Numbered from the stretch's first letter, positions 35,601 through 51,604 are shown. The stretch: DNA of 64,000 nt from Osedax frankpressi (GCA_964035775.1 OZ038316.1:31465142-31529141); one strand, 5' to 3'. The notes: generated by a model not told the origin, from the letters alone. Program-made: numbers and translations.

Positions 35601-38600
35601 GATATTAATTCATTATCTTACTATTATATTGATATTAATTCATTATCTTACTATTATATTGATATTAATTCATTATCTTACTATTATATTTATATTAATT
35701 CATTATGTTACTATTATATTGATATTAATTAATTATCTTACTATTATATTAATTTTAATTCATTATCTTACTATTATATTGATATTAATTCATTATCTTA
35801 CTATTATATTGATATTAATTCATTATCTTACTATTATATTGATATTAATTCATTATCTTACTATTATATTGATATTAATTCATTATCTTACTATTATATT
35901 TATATTAATTCATTATCTTACTATTATATTGATATTAATTCATTATCTTACTATTATATTTATATTAATTCATTATGTTACTATTATATTGATATTAATT
36001 AATTATCTTACTATTATATTAATTTTAATTCATTATCTTACTATTATATTGATATTAATTCATTATCTTACTATTATATTTATATTAATTCATTATGTTA
36101 CTATTATATTGATATTAATTAATTATCTTACTATTATATTAATTTTAATTCATTATCTTACTATTATATTGATATTAATTCATTATCTTACTATTATATT
36201 TATATTAATTCCTTATCTTACTATTATATTTATATTAATTCATTATCTTACTATTATATTGATATTAATTCCTTATCTTACTATTATATTGATATTAATT
36301 CATTATCTTACTATTATATTTATATTAATTCATTATGTTACTATTATATTGATATTAATTCATTATCTTACTATTATATTTATATTAATTCATTATGTTA
36401 TTATTATATTGATATTAATTCATTATCTTACTATTATATTGATATTAATTCATTATCTTACTATTATATTGATATTAATTCATTATCTTACTATTATATT
36501 TATATTAATTCCTTATCTTACTATTATATTGATATTAATTCATTATCTTACTATTATATTGATATTAATTCATTATCTTACTATTATATTTATATTAATT
36601 CATTATCTTACTATTATATTGATATTAATTCATTATCTTACTATTATATTTATATTAATTCCTTATCTTACTATTATATTTATATTAATTCATTATCTTA
36701 CTATTATATTGATATTAATTCATTATCTTACTATTATATTGATATTAATTCATTATCTTACTATTATATTGATATTAATTCATTATCTTACTATTATATT
36801 GATATTAATTCATTATCTTACTATTATATTGATATTAATTTATTATCTTACTATTATATTGATATTAATTCATTATCTTACTATTATATTTATATTAATT
36901 CATTATCTTACTATTATATTTATATTAATTCATTATCTTACTATTATATTGATATTAATTCATTATGTTACTATTATATTGATATTAATTCATTATCTTA
37001 CTATTATATTTATATTAATTCATTATCTTACTATTATATTGATATTAATTCATTATCTTACTATTATATTGATATTAATTCATTATCTTACTATTATATT
37101 GATATTAATTCATTATCTTACTATTATATTGATATTAATTCATTATCTTACTATTATATTGATATTAATTCATTATCTTACTATTATATTGATATTAATT
37201 CATTATCTTACTATTATATTTATATTAATTCATTATCTTACTATTATATTGATATTAATTCATTATGTTACTATTATATTTATATTAATTCATTATGTTA
37301 CTATTATATTGATATTAATTAATTATCTTACTATTATATTAATTTTAATTCATTATCTTACTATTATATTTATATTAATTCATTATCTTACTATTATATT
37401 AATATTAATGCATTATCTTACTATTATATTGATATTAATTCATTATCTTACTATTATATTGATATTAATTCTTTATCTACTATTATATTGATATTAATTC
37501 ATTATCTTACTATTATATTGATATTAATTCATTATCTTACTATTATATTGATATTAATTCATTATCTTACTATTATATTTATATTAATTCATTATCTTAC
37601 TATTATATTGATATTAATTCATTATCTTACTATTATATTGATATTAATTCCTTATCTTACTATTATATTGATATTAATTCATTATCTTACTATTATATTG
37701 ATATTAATTCCTTATCTTACTATTATATTGATATTAATTCATTATCTTACTATTATATTGATATTAATTCATTATCTTACTATTATATTGATATTAATTC
37801 ATTATGTTACTATTATATTGATATTAATTCCTTATCTTACTATTATATTGATATTAATTCATTATCTTACTATTATATTGATATTAATTCATTATCTTAC
37901 TATTATATTGATATTAATTCATTATCTTACTATTATATTGATATTAATTCATTATCTTACTATTATATTGATATTAATTCATTATCTTACTATTATATTG
38001 ATATTAATTCATTATCTTACTATTATATTGATATTAATTCATTATCTTACTATTATATTTATATTAATTCATTATCTTACTATTATATTGATATTAATTC
38101 ATTATCTTACAATTATATTTATATTAATTCATTATCTTACTATTATATTTATATTAATTCATTATCTTACTATTATATTTATATTAATTCCTTATCTTAC
38201 TATTATATTTATATTAATTCATTATCTTACTATTATATTGATATTAATTCATTATCTTACTATTATATTGATATTAATTCATTATCTTACTATTATATTG
38301 ATATTAATTCATTATCTTACTATTATATTGATATTAATTCATTATCTTACTATTATATTGATATTAATTCATTATCTTACTATTATATTGATATTAATTC
38401 ATTATCTTACTATTATATTTATATTAATTCATTATCTTACTATTATATTTATATTAATTCATTATCTTACTATTATATTGATATTAATTCATTATCTTAC
38501 TATTATATTTATATTAATTCCTTATCTTACTATTATATTTATATTAATTCATTATCTTACTATTATATTGATATTAATTCATTATCTTACTATTATATTT

Positions 38601-39239
38601 ATATTAATTCATTATCTTACTATTATATTGATATTAATTCATTATCTTACTATTATATTTATATTAATTCATTATCTTACTATTATATTGATATTAATTC
38701 ATTATCTTACTATTATATTTATATTAATTCATTATCTTACTATTATATTGATATTAATTCATTATCTTACTATTATATTGATATTAATTCATTATCTTAC
38801 TATTATATTGATATTAATTCATTATCTTACTATTATATTGATATTAATTCATTATCTTACTATTATATTTATATTAATTCATTATCTTACTATTATATTA
38901 ATTCACTATCTTACTATTATATTGATATTAATATATTATCTGACTATTATATTTATATTAATTCATTATCTTACTATTATATTTATATTAATTCATTATC
39001 TTACTATTATATTAATTCACTATCTTACTATTATATTTATATTAATTCATTATCTTACTATTATATTTATATTAATTCATTATCTTACTATTATATTGAT
39101 TTTAATTCATTATCTTACTATTATATTTATATTAATTCATTATCTTACTATTATATTTATATTAATTCATTATCTTACTATTATATTAATTCACTATCTT
39201 ACTATTATATTTATATTAATTCATTATCTTACTATTATA

Positions 39240-42200
39240 TTTATATTAATTCATTACCTTACTATTATATTTATATTAATTCATTATCTTACTATTATAT
39301 TGATATTAATTCATTATCTTACTATTATATTGATATTAATTCATTATCTTACTATTATATTGATATTAATTCATTATCTTACTATTATATTTATATTAAT
39401 TCATTATCTTACTATTTTATTGATATTAATTCATTATCTTACTATTATATTGATATTAATTCATTATCTTACTATTATATTGATATTAATTCATTATCTT
39501 ACTATTATATTGATATTAATTCATTATCTTACTATTATATTTATATTAATTCATTATGTTACTATTATATTGATATTAATTCATTATCTTACTATTATAT
39601 TAATTTTAATTCATTATCTTACTATTATATTGATATTAATTCATTATCTTACTATTATATTGATATTAATTCATTATCTTACTATTATATTTATATTAAT
39701 TCATTATCTTACTATTATATTGATATTAATTCATTATCTTACTATTATATTGATATTAATTCATTATCTTACTATTATATTGATATTAATTCATTATCTT
39801 ACTATTATATTGATATTAATTCATTATCTTACTATTATATTGATATTAATTCATTATCTTACTATTATATTGATATTAATTCATTATCTTACTATTATAT
39901 TGATATTAATTCATTATCTTACTATTATATTGATATTAATTCATTATCTTACTATTATATTTATATTAATTCATTATCTTACTATTATATTTATATTAAT
40001 TCATTATGTTACTATTATATTGATATTAATTAATTATCTTACTATTATATTAATTTTAATTCATTATCTTACTATTATATTGATATTAATTCATTATCTT
40101 ACTATTATATTTATATTAATTCCTTATCTTACTATTATATTTATATTAATTCATTACCTTACTATTATATTGATATTAATTCATTATCTTACTATTATAT
40201 TGATATTAATTCATTATCTTACTATTATATTGATATTAATTCATTATCTTACTATTATATTGATATTAATTCATTATCTTACTATTATATTGATATTAAT
40301 TCATTATCTTACTATTATATTGATATTAATTCATTATCTTACTATTATATTTATATTAATTCATTATCTTACTATTATATTGATATTAATTCATTATCTT
40401 ACTATTATATTGATATTAATTCCTTATCTTACTATTATATTGATATTAATTCATTATCTTACTATTATATTGATATTAATTCCTTATCTTACTATTATAT
40501 TGATATTAATTCATTATCTTACTATTATATTGATATTAATTCATTATCTTACTATTATATTGATATTAATTCATTATGTTACTATTATATTGATATTAAT
40601 TCCTTATCTTACTATTATATTGATATTAATTCATTATCTTACTATTATATTGATATTAATTCATTATCTTACTATTATATTGATATTAATTCATTATCTT
40701 ACTATTATATTAATATTAATTCATTATGTTACTATTATATTGATATTAATTCATTATATTTCTATTATATTGATATTAATTCATTATCTTACTATTATAT
40801 TTATATTAATTCATTATGTTACTATTATATTGATATTAATTCATTATCTTACTATTATATTTATATTAATTCATTATGTTATTATTATATTGATATTAAT
40901 TCATTATCTTACTATTATATTGATATTAATTCATTATCTTACTATTATATTGATATTAATTCATTATGTTATTATTATATTTATATTAATTCATTATCTT
41001 ACTATTATATTGATATTAATTCATTATCTTACTATTATATTGATATTAATTCATTATCTTACTATTATATTTATATTAATTCATTATCTTACTATTATAT
41101 TGATATTAATTCATTATCTTACTATTATATTTATATTAATTCATTATCTTACTATTATATTTATATTAATTCATTATCTTACTATTATATTGATATTAAT
41201 TCATTATCTTACTATTATATTGATATTAATTCATTATCTTACTATTATATTTATATTAATTCATTATCTTACTATTATATTTATATTAATTCATTATCTT
41301 ACTATTATATTTATATTAATTCCTTATCTTACTATTATATTTATATTAATTCATTATCTTACTATTATATTGATATTAATTCATTATCTTACTATTATAT
41401 TGATATTAATTCATTATCTTACTATTATATTGATATTAATTCATTATCTTACTATTATATTGATATTAATTCATTATCTTACTATTATATTGATATTAAT
41501 TCATTATCTTACTATTATATTGATATTAATTCATTATCTTACTATTATATTGATATTAATTCATTATCTTACTATTATATTTATATTAATTCATTATCTT
41601 ACTATTATATTGATATTAATTCATTATCTTACTATTATATTTATATTAATTCCTTATCTTACTATTATATTTATATTAATTCATTATCTTACTATTATAT
41701 TGATATTAATTCATTATCTTACTATTATATTTATATTAATTCATTATCTTACTATTATATTGATATTAATTCATTATCTTACTATTATATTTATATTAAT
41801 TCATTATCTTACTATTATATTTATATTAATTCATTATCTTACTATTATATTGATATTAATTCATTATCTTACTATTATATTTATATTAATTCATTATCTT
41901 ACTATTATATTGATATTAATTCATTATCTTACTATTATATTTATATTAATTCATTATCTTACTATTATATTGATATTAATTCATTATCTTACTATTATAT
42001 TTATATTAATTCATTATCTTACTATTATATTTATATTAATTCCTTATCTTACTATTATATTGATATTAATTTATTATCCTACTATTATATTGATATTAAT
42101 TCATTATCTTACTATTATATTTATATTAATTCATTACCTTACTATTATATTGATCTTAATTCATTATCTTACTATTATATTTATATTAATTCATTATCTT

Positions 42201-45200
42201 ACTATTATATTAATTCACTATCTTACTATTATATTGATATTAATATATTATCTGACTATTATATTTATATTAATTCATTATCTTACTATTATATTTATAT
42301 TAATTCATTATCTTACTATTATATTGATATTAATTCATTATCTTACTATTATATTGATATTAATTCATTATCTTACTATTATATTGATATTAATTCATTA
42401 TCTTACTATTATATTTATATTAATTCATTATCTTACTATTTTATTGATATTAATTCATTATCTTACTATTATATTGATATTAATTCATTATCTTACTATT
42501 ATATTGATATTAATTCATTATCTTACTATTATATTGATATTAATTCATTATCTTACTATTATATTTATATTAATTCATTATGTTACTATTATATTGATAT
42601 TAATTCATTATCTTACTATTATATTAATTTTAATTCATTATCTTACTATTATATTGATATTATTTCATTATCTTACTATTATATTGATATTAATTCATTA
42701 TCTTACTATTATATTTATATTAATTCATTATCTTACTATTATATTGATATTAATTCATTATCTTACTATTATATTGATATTAATTCATTATCTTACTATT
42801 ATATTGATATTAATTCATTATCTTACTATTATATTGATATTAATTCATTATCTTACTATTATATTGATATTAATTCATTATCTTACTATTATATTGATAT
42901 TAATTCATTATCTTACTATTATATTGATATTAATTCATTATCTTACTATTATATTGATATTAATTCATTATCTTACTATTATATTGATATTAATTCATTA
43001 TCTTACTATTATATTTATATTAATTCATTATCTTACTATTATATTTATATTAATTCATTATGTTACTATTATATTGATATTAATTAATTATCTTACTATT
43101 ATATTAATTTTAATTCATTATCTTACTATTATATTGATATTAATTCATTATCTTACTATTATATTTATATTAATTCCTTATCTTACTATTATATTTATAT
43201 TAATTCATTACCTTACTATTATATTGATATTAATTCATTATCTTACTATTATATTGATATTAATTCATTATCTTACTATTATATTGATATTAATTCATTA
43301 TCTTACTATTATATTGATATTAATTCATTATCTTACTATTATATTGATATTAATTCATTATCTTACTATTATATTGATATTAATTCATTATCTTACTATT
43401 ATATTTATATTAATTCATTATCTTACTATTATATTGATATTAATTCATTATCTTACTATTATATTGATATTAATTCCTTATCTTACTATTATATTGATAT
43501 TAATTCATTATCTTACTATTATATTGATATTAATTCCTTATCTTACTATTATATTGATATTAATTCATTATCTTACTATTATATTGATATTAATTCATTA
43601 TCTTACTATTATATTGATATTAATTCATTATGTTACTATTATATTGATATTAATTCCTTATCTTACTATTATATTGATATTAATTCATTATCTTACTATT
43701 ATATTGATATTAATTCATTATCTTACTATTATATTGATATTAATTCATTATCTTATTATTATATTAATATTAATTCATTATGTTACTATTATATTGATAT
43801 TAATTCATTATATTTCTATTATATTGATATTAATTCATTATCTTACTATTATATTTATATTAATTCATTATGTTACTATTATATTGATATTAATTCATTA
43901 TCTTACTATTATATTTATATTAATTCATTATGTTATTATTATATTGATATTAATTCATTATCTTACTATTATATTGATATTAATTCATTATCTTACTATT
44001 ATATTGATATTAATTCATTATGTTATTATTATATTTATATTAATTCATTATCTTACTATTATATTGATATTAATTCATTATCTTACTATTATATTGATAT
44101 TAATTCATTATCTTACTATTATATTTATATTAATTCATTATCTTACTATTATATTGATATTAATTCATTATCTTACTATTATATTTATATTAATTCATTA
44201 TCTTACTATTATATTTATATTAATTCATTATCTTACTATTATATTGATATTAATTCATTATCTTACTATTATATTTATATTAATTCCTTATCTTACTATT
44301 ATATTTATATTAATTCATTATCTTACTATTATATTGATATTAATTCATTATCTTACTATTATATTGATATTAATTCATTATCTTACTATTATATTTATAT
44401 TAATTCATTATCTTACTATTATATTTATATTAATTCATTATCTTACTATTATATTTATATTAATTCCTTATCTTACTATTATATTTATATTAATTCATTA
44501 TCTTACTATTATATTGATATTAATTCATTATCTTACTATTATATTGATATTAATTCATTATCTTACTATTATATTGATATTAATTCATTATCTTACTATT
44601 ATATTGATATTAATTCATTATCTTACTATTATATTGATATTAATTCATTATCTTACTATTATATTGATATTAATTCATTATCTTACTATTATATTTATAT
44701 TAATTCATTATCTTACTATTATATTGATATTAATTCATTATCTTACTATTATATTTATATTAATTCCTTATCTTACTATTATATTTATATTAATTCATTA
44801 TCTTACTATTATATTGATATTAATTCATTATCTTACTATTATATTTATATTAATTCATTATCTTACTATTATATTGATATTAATTCATTATCTTACTATT
44901 ATATTTATATTAATTCATTATCTTACTATTATATTTATATTAATTCATTATCTTACTATTATATTGATATTAATTCATTATCTTACTATTATATTTATAT
45001 TAATTCCTTATCTTACTATTATATTTATATTAATTCATTATCTTACTATTATATTTATATTAATTCATTATCTTACTATTATATTGATATTAATTCATTA
45101 TCTTACTATTATATTTATATTAATTCATTATGTTACTATTATATTGATATTAATTAATTATCTTACTATTATATTAATTTGAATTCATTATCTTACAATT
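39240..45200 (+). repeat. Diverged duplication inside the satellite, offset about 3,024-3,054 bp
   Basis: TATTTTAT units at 39,413 and 42,437 and TATATTTCTATT units near 40,751 and 43,805 give offsets that differ by exactly one 30-bp monomer, so one copy has gained or lost a unit. The TATCTGACTATT variant near 38,938 and 42,249 marks related left-hand flanks. Confidence 0.65.
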
Positions 45201-48200
45201 ATATTGATATTAATTCATTATCTTACTATTATATTGATATTAATTCATTATCTTACTATTATATTGATATTAATTCATTATCTTACTATTATATTGATAT
45301 TAATTCATTATCTTACTATTATATTTATATTAATTCATTATCTTACTATTATATTGATATTAATTCATTATCTTACTATTATATTTATATTAATTCATTA
45401 TGTTACTATTATATTGATATTAATTAATTATCTTACTATTATATTAATTTTAATTCATTATCTTACTATTATATTGATATTAATTCATTATCTTACTATT
45501 ATATTTATATTAATTCCTTATCTTACTATTATATTTATATTAATTCATTATCTTACTATTATATTGATATTAATTCATTATCTTACTATTATATTTATAT
45601 TAATTCATTATGTTACTATTATATTGATATTAATTCATTATCTTACTATTATATTTATATTAATTCATTATGTTATTATTATATTGATATTAATTCATTA
45701 TCTTACTATTATATTGATATTAATTCATTATCTTACTATTATATTGATATTAATTCATTATGTTATTATTATATTTATATTAATTCATTATCTTACTATT
45801 ATATTGATATTAATTCATTATCTTACTATTATATTGATATTAATTCATTATCTTACTATTATATTTATATTAATTCATTATCTTACTATTATATTGATAT
45901 TAATTCATTATCTTACTATTATATTTATATTAATTCATTATCTTACTATTATATTTATATTAATTCATTATCTTACTATTATATTGATATTAATTCATTA
46001 TCTTACTATTATATTTATATTAATTCCTTATCTTACTATTATATTTATATTAATTCATTATCTTACTATTATATTGATATTAATTCATTATCTTACTATT
46101 ATATTGATATTAATTCATTATCTTACTATTATATTTATATTAATTCATTATCTTACTATTATATTTATATTAATTCATTATCTTACTATTATATTTATAT
46201 TAATTCCTTATCTTACTATTATATTTATATTAATTCATTATCTTACTATTATATTGATATTAATTCATTATCTTACTATTATATTGATATTAATTCATTA
46301 TCTTACTATTATATTGATATTAATTCATTATCTTACTATTATATTGATATTAATTCATTATCTTACTATTATATTGATATTAATTCATTATCTTACTATT
46401 ATATTGATATTAATTCATTATCTTACTATTATATTGATATTAATTCATTATCTTACTATTATATTGATATTAATTCATTATCTTACTATTATATTGATAT
46501 TAATTCATTATCTTACTATTATATTGATATTAATTCATTATCTTACTATTATATTGATATTAATTCATTATCTTACTATTATATTGATATTAATTCATTA
46601 TCTTATTATTATATTAATATTAATTCATTATGTTACTATTATATTGATATTAATTCATTATATTTCTATTATATTGATATTAATTCATTATCTTACTATT
46701 ATATTTATATTAATTCATTATGTTACTATTATATTGATATTAATTCATTATCTTACTATTATATTTATATTAATTCATTATGTTATTATTATATTGATAT
46801 TAATTCATTATCTTACTATTATATTGATATTAATTCATTATCTTACTATTATATTGATATTAATTCATTATGTTATTATTATATTTATATTAATTCATTA
46901 TCTTACTATTATATTGATATTAATTCATTATCTTACTATTATATTGATATTAATTCATTATCTTACTATTATATTTATATTAATTCATTATCTTACTATT
47001 ATATTGATATTAATTCATTATCTTACTATTATATTTATATTAATTCATTATCTTACTATTATATTTATATTAATTCATTATCTTACTATTATATTGATAT
47101 TAATTCATTATCTTACTATTATATTTATATTAATTCCTTATCTTACTATTATATTTATATTAATTCATTATCTTACTATTATATTGATATTAATTCATTA
47201 TCTTACTATTATATTGATATTAATTCATTATCTTACTATTATATTTATATTAATTCATTATCTTACTATTATATTTATATTAATTCATTATCTTACTATT
47301 ATATTTATATTAATTCCTTATCTTACTATTATATTTATATTAATTCATTATCTTACTATTATATTGATATTAATTCATTATCTTACTATTATATTGATAT
47401 TAATTCATTATCTTACTATTATATTGATATTAATTCATTATCTTACTATTATATTGATATTAATTCATTATCTTACTATTATATTGATATTAATTCATTA
47501 TCTTACTATTATATTGATATTAATTCATTATCTTACTATTATATTTATATTAATTCATTATCTTACTATTATATTGATATTAATTCATTATCTTACTATT
47601 ATATTTATATTAATTCCTTATCTTACTATTATATTTATATTAATTCATTATCTTACTATTATATTGATATTAATTCATTATCTTACTATTATATTTATAT
47701 TAATTCATTATCTTACTATTATATTGATATTAATTCATTATCTTACTATTATATTTATATTAATTCATTATCTTACTATTATATTTATATTAATTCATTA
47801 TCTTACTATTATATTGATATTAATTCATTATCTTACTATTATATTTATATTAATTCCTTATCTTACTATTATATTTATATTAATTCATTATCTTACTATT
47901 ATATTTATATTAATTCATTATCTTACTATTATATTGATATTAATTCATTATCTTACTATTATATTTATATTAATTCATTATGTTACTATTATATTGATAT
48001 TAATTAATTATCTTACTATTATATTAATTTGAATTCATTATCTTACAATTATATTGATATTAATTCATTATCTTACTATTATATTGATATTAATTCATTA
48101 TCTTACTATTATATTGATATTAATTCATTATCTTACTATTATATTGATATTAATTCATTATCTTACTATTATATTTATATTAATTCATTATCTTACTATT

Positions 48201-49350
48201 ATATTGATATTAATTCATTATCTTACTATTATATTTATATTAATTCATTATGTTACTATTATATTGATATTAATTAATTATCTTACTATTATATTAATTT
48301 TAATTCATTATCTTACTATTATATTGATATTAATTCATTATCTTACTATTATATTTATATTAATTCCTTATCTTACTATTATATTTATATTAATTCATTA
48401 TCTTACTATTATATTGATATTAATTCATTATCTTACTATTATATTTATATTAATTCATTATGTTACTATTATATTGATATTAATTCATTATCTTACTATT
48501 ATATTTATATTAATTCATTATGTTATTATTATATTGATATTAATTCATTATCTTACTATTATATTGATATTAATTCATTATCTTACTATTATATTGATAT
48601 TAATTCATTATGTTATTATTATATTTATATTAATTCATTATCTTACTATTATATTGATATTAATTCATTATCTTACTATTATATTGATATTAATTCATTA
48701 TCTTACTATTATATTTATATTAATTCATTATCTTACTATTATATTGATATTAATTCATTATCTTACTATTATATTTATATTAATTCATTATCTTACTATT
48801 ATATTTATATTAATTCATTATCTTACTATTATATTGATATTAATTCATTATCTTACTATTATATTTATATTAATTCCTTATCTTACTATTATATTTATAT
48901 TAATTCATTATCTTACTATTATATTGATATTAATTCATTATCTTACTATTATATTGATATTAATTCATTATCTTACTATTATATTTATATTAATTCATTA
49001 TCTTACTATTATATTTATATTAATTCATTATCTTACTATTATATTTATATTAATTCCTTATCTTACTATTATATTTATATTAATTCATTATCTTACTATT
49101 ATATTGATATTAATTCATTATCTTACTATTATATTGATATTAATTCATTATCTTACTATTATATTGATATTAATTCATTATCTTACTATTATATTGATAT
49201 TAATTCATTATCTTACTATTATATTGATATTAATTCATTATCTTACTATTATATTGATATTAATTCATTATCTTACTATTATATTGATATTAATTCATTA
49301 TCTTACTATTATATTGATATTAATTCATTATCTTACTATTATATTGATAT
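43690..49350 (+). repeat. Tandem duplication inside the satellite, period 2,850 bp (95 monomers)
   Basis: The unique junction TAATTTGAATTC, followed by TTACAATTAT, lies at about 45,177 and 48,027. The TCTTATTATT variant is at 43,751 and 46,601. Both pairs are 2,850 bp apart. The substitution in TTTGAATT creates the only in-frame TGA that interrupts the long open frame without an indel, and it was copied with the segment. Confidence 0.85.
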
Positions 49351-51144
49351 TAATTCATTATCTTACTATTATATTTATATTAATTCATTATCTTACTATT
49401 ATATTGATATTAATTCATTATCTTACTATTATATTTATATTAATTCCTTATCTTACTATTATATTTATATTAATTCATTATCTTACTATTATATTGATAT
49501 TAATTCATTATCTTACTATTATATTTATATTAATTCATTATCTTACTATTATATTGATATTAATTCATTATCTTACTATTATATTTATATTAATTCATTA
49601 TCTTACTATTATATTTATATTAATTCATTATCTTACTATTATATTGATATTAATTCATTATCTTACTATTATATTTATATTAATTCATTATGTTACTATT
49701 ATATTGATATTAATTAATTATCTTACTATTATATTAATTTTAATTCATTATCTTACTATTATATTGATATTAATTCATTATCTTACTATTATATTGATAT
49801 TAATTCATTATCTTACTATTATATTGATATTAATTCATTATCTTACTATTATATTGATATTAATTCATTATCTTACTATTATATTTATATTAATTCATTA
49901 TCTTACTATTATATTGATATTAATTCATTATCTTACTATTATATTTATATTAATTCATTATGTTACTATTATATTGATATTAATTAATTATCTTACTATT
50001 ATATTAATTTTAATTCATTATCTTACTATTATATTGATATTAATTCATTATCTTACTATTATATTTATATTAATTCCTTATCTTACTATTATATTTATAT
50101 TAATTCATTATCTTACTATTATATTGATATTAATTCATTATCTTACTATTATATTGATATTAATTCATTATCTTACTATTATATTGATATTAATTCCTTA
50201 TCTTACTATTATATTGATATTAATTCATTATCTTACTATTATATTGATATTAATTCATTATCTTACTATTATATTGATATTAATTCATTATGTTACTATT
50301 ATATTGATATTAATTCCTTATCTTACTATTATATTGATATTAATTCATTATCTTACTATTATATTGATATTAATTCATTATCTTACTATTATATTGATAT
50401 TAATTCATTATCTTACTATTATATTGATATTAATTCATTATCTTACTATTATATTGATATTAATTCATTATCTTACTATTATATTGATATTAATTCATTA
50501 TCTTACTATTATATTGATATTAATTCATTATCTTACTATTATATTTATATTAATTCATTATCTTACTATTATATTTATATTAATTCATTATCTTACTATT
50601 ATATTGATATTAATTCATTATGTTACTATTATATTGATATTAATTCATTATCTTACTATTATATTTATATTAATTCATTATCTTACTATTATATTGATAT
50701 TAATTCATTATCTTACTATTATATTGATATTAATTCATTATCTTACTATTATATTGATATTAATTCATTATCTTACTATTATATTGATATTAATTCATTA
50801 TCTTACTATTATATTGATATTAATTCATTATCTTACTATTATATTTATATTAATTCATTATGTTACTATTATATTGATATTAATTCATTATGTTACTATT
50901 ATATTTATATTAATTCATTATCTTTCTATTATATTGATATTAATTCATTATCTTACTATTATATTTATATTAATTCATTATGTTACTATTATATTGATAT
51001 TAATTCATTATCTTACTATTATATTTATATTAATTCATTATGTTACTATTATATTTATATTAATTCATTATCTTACCATTATATTTATATTAATTCATTA
51101 TCTTACTATTATATTGATATTAATTCATTGTATCCCCAGTACTT

Positions 51145-51215
51145 TATGGTAATCTATTTACTCCAGCTATGTATCACACTCCAGGTCATCGGGTCGAGTC
51201 CCACCATTACTTAGA
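51145..51215 (+). repeat. tRNA-like fragment, possible SINE head
   Basis: CACTCCAGGTCATC followed by GGGTCGAGTCCCACC resembles the anticodon-to-T-arm half of a tRNA, with a B-box (GGTTCGANTCC type) at 51,191-51,202. The T stem is imperfect and I see no clear A-box or acceptor stem. A decayed tRNA-derived SINE fragment is likelier than a working tRNA gene. It lies within about 60 bp of the end of the satellite. Confidence 0.35.
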
Positions 51216-51232
51216 TTGAAATTTTCTGTTGT

Positions 51233-51300
51233 CATTGTCTTGTTCGTAGTTCACGCGACGTCCACAAGCGAGAACAAAAACGTTTTCTACGAGGACAATG
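51233..51300. repeat. Imperfect inverted repeat
   Basis: CATTGTCTTGTTCGTAG (51,233-51,249) faces CTACGAGGACAATG (51,287-51,300). The outer 7 bp and inner 5 bp pair, with a few unpaired bases between them. The enclosed stretch is GC-richer (ACGCGACGTCC). Function unknown; possibly the remnant of a small mobile element. Confidence 0.4.
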
Positions 51301-51598
51301 CGTCGGAACATATTCGTAAAAGTATACAATTCAAAGATAAGGACTTGGTTATTGATTATTACTCGGAATAAAATAATAAGTACGATGTGCTTTATGGATT
51401 GCTATCCATAATTATTATTCAACGGAGGTAAACAAGTAAATATTGATATTGACGAGATTGTCAAGTTACAGACTAGAAAATTACAAAGTTGTAGTTTTGT
51501 GAAATAATATGCAGGTATTGCCAAAGACCCTTATATCCTCAAGCTTTGCTTTTACATTGCTGTTAACTAATGAAATGCGTATTTATATATATAAATGA

Positions 51599-51604
51599 TT
51601 TATT
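51599..51604 (-). promoter_or_regulatory. Polyadenylation signal of SAP30BP (AATAAA)
   Basis: The plus-strand TTTATT reads AATAAA on the minus strand, 57 bp beyond the stop codon at 51,661-51,663. It is the first canonical signal after the stop and implies a very short 3' UTR. Confidence 0.55.

Larger units (their letters stand above)
1..51129 (+). repeat. 30-bp AT-rich satellite array, about 1,700 monomers
   Basis: A head-to-tail array whose 30-bp monomer (for example 181-210) has the conserved core TCATTATCTTACTATTATAT. The monomer starts with TG or TT; these two types dominate and alternate irregularly. A typical TG-type monomer has 16 T, 10 A, 3 C and 1 G, so the plus strand is T- and C-skewed. 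All units share one orientation and I found no foreign insertion in 51 kb. Recurring variants are CCTTAT for CATTAT, TATGTT for TATCTT, TAATTATC followed by TAATTTTAAT, TATTTTAT for TATTATAT, and 24-bp units lacking 6 bp. The array enters from beyond the left edge and ends in a truncated unit near 51,129. Because 30 is divisible by three and the monomer has no stop in one frame, that frame reads open for many kilobases as a 10-residue hydrophobic repeat; this is not evidence of coding. Confidence 0.98.
51130..51598. other. Unique spacer between satellite and gene 3' end
   Basis: This is the transition from the 30-bp array to unique sequence of more balanced composition. It holds a tRNA-like B-box (51,191-51,202) and an inverted repeat (51,233-51,300). 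I find no coding exon. It lies just downstream of the minus-strand gene's polyadenylation signal, so only some 470 bp separate the transcription unit from the satellite. Confidence 0.7.

Noticed and set aside
1-51129. CRISPR array or telomeric repeat
   Set aside because: There are no unique spacers between repeats, and the unit is neither TTAGG-like nor any other telomere type.
90-51152. Very long open frames encoding a hydrophobic decapeptide repeat
   Set aside because: They result from a 30-bp period with no stop in one frame, many begin at non-ATG codons, and a second frame is open as well. Satellite DNA explains them fully.
51145-51215. Functional tRNA gene
   Set aside because: B-box only; stems do not fold properly and no A-box is evident.
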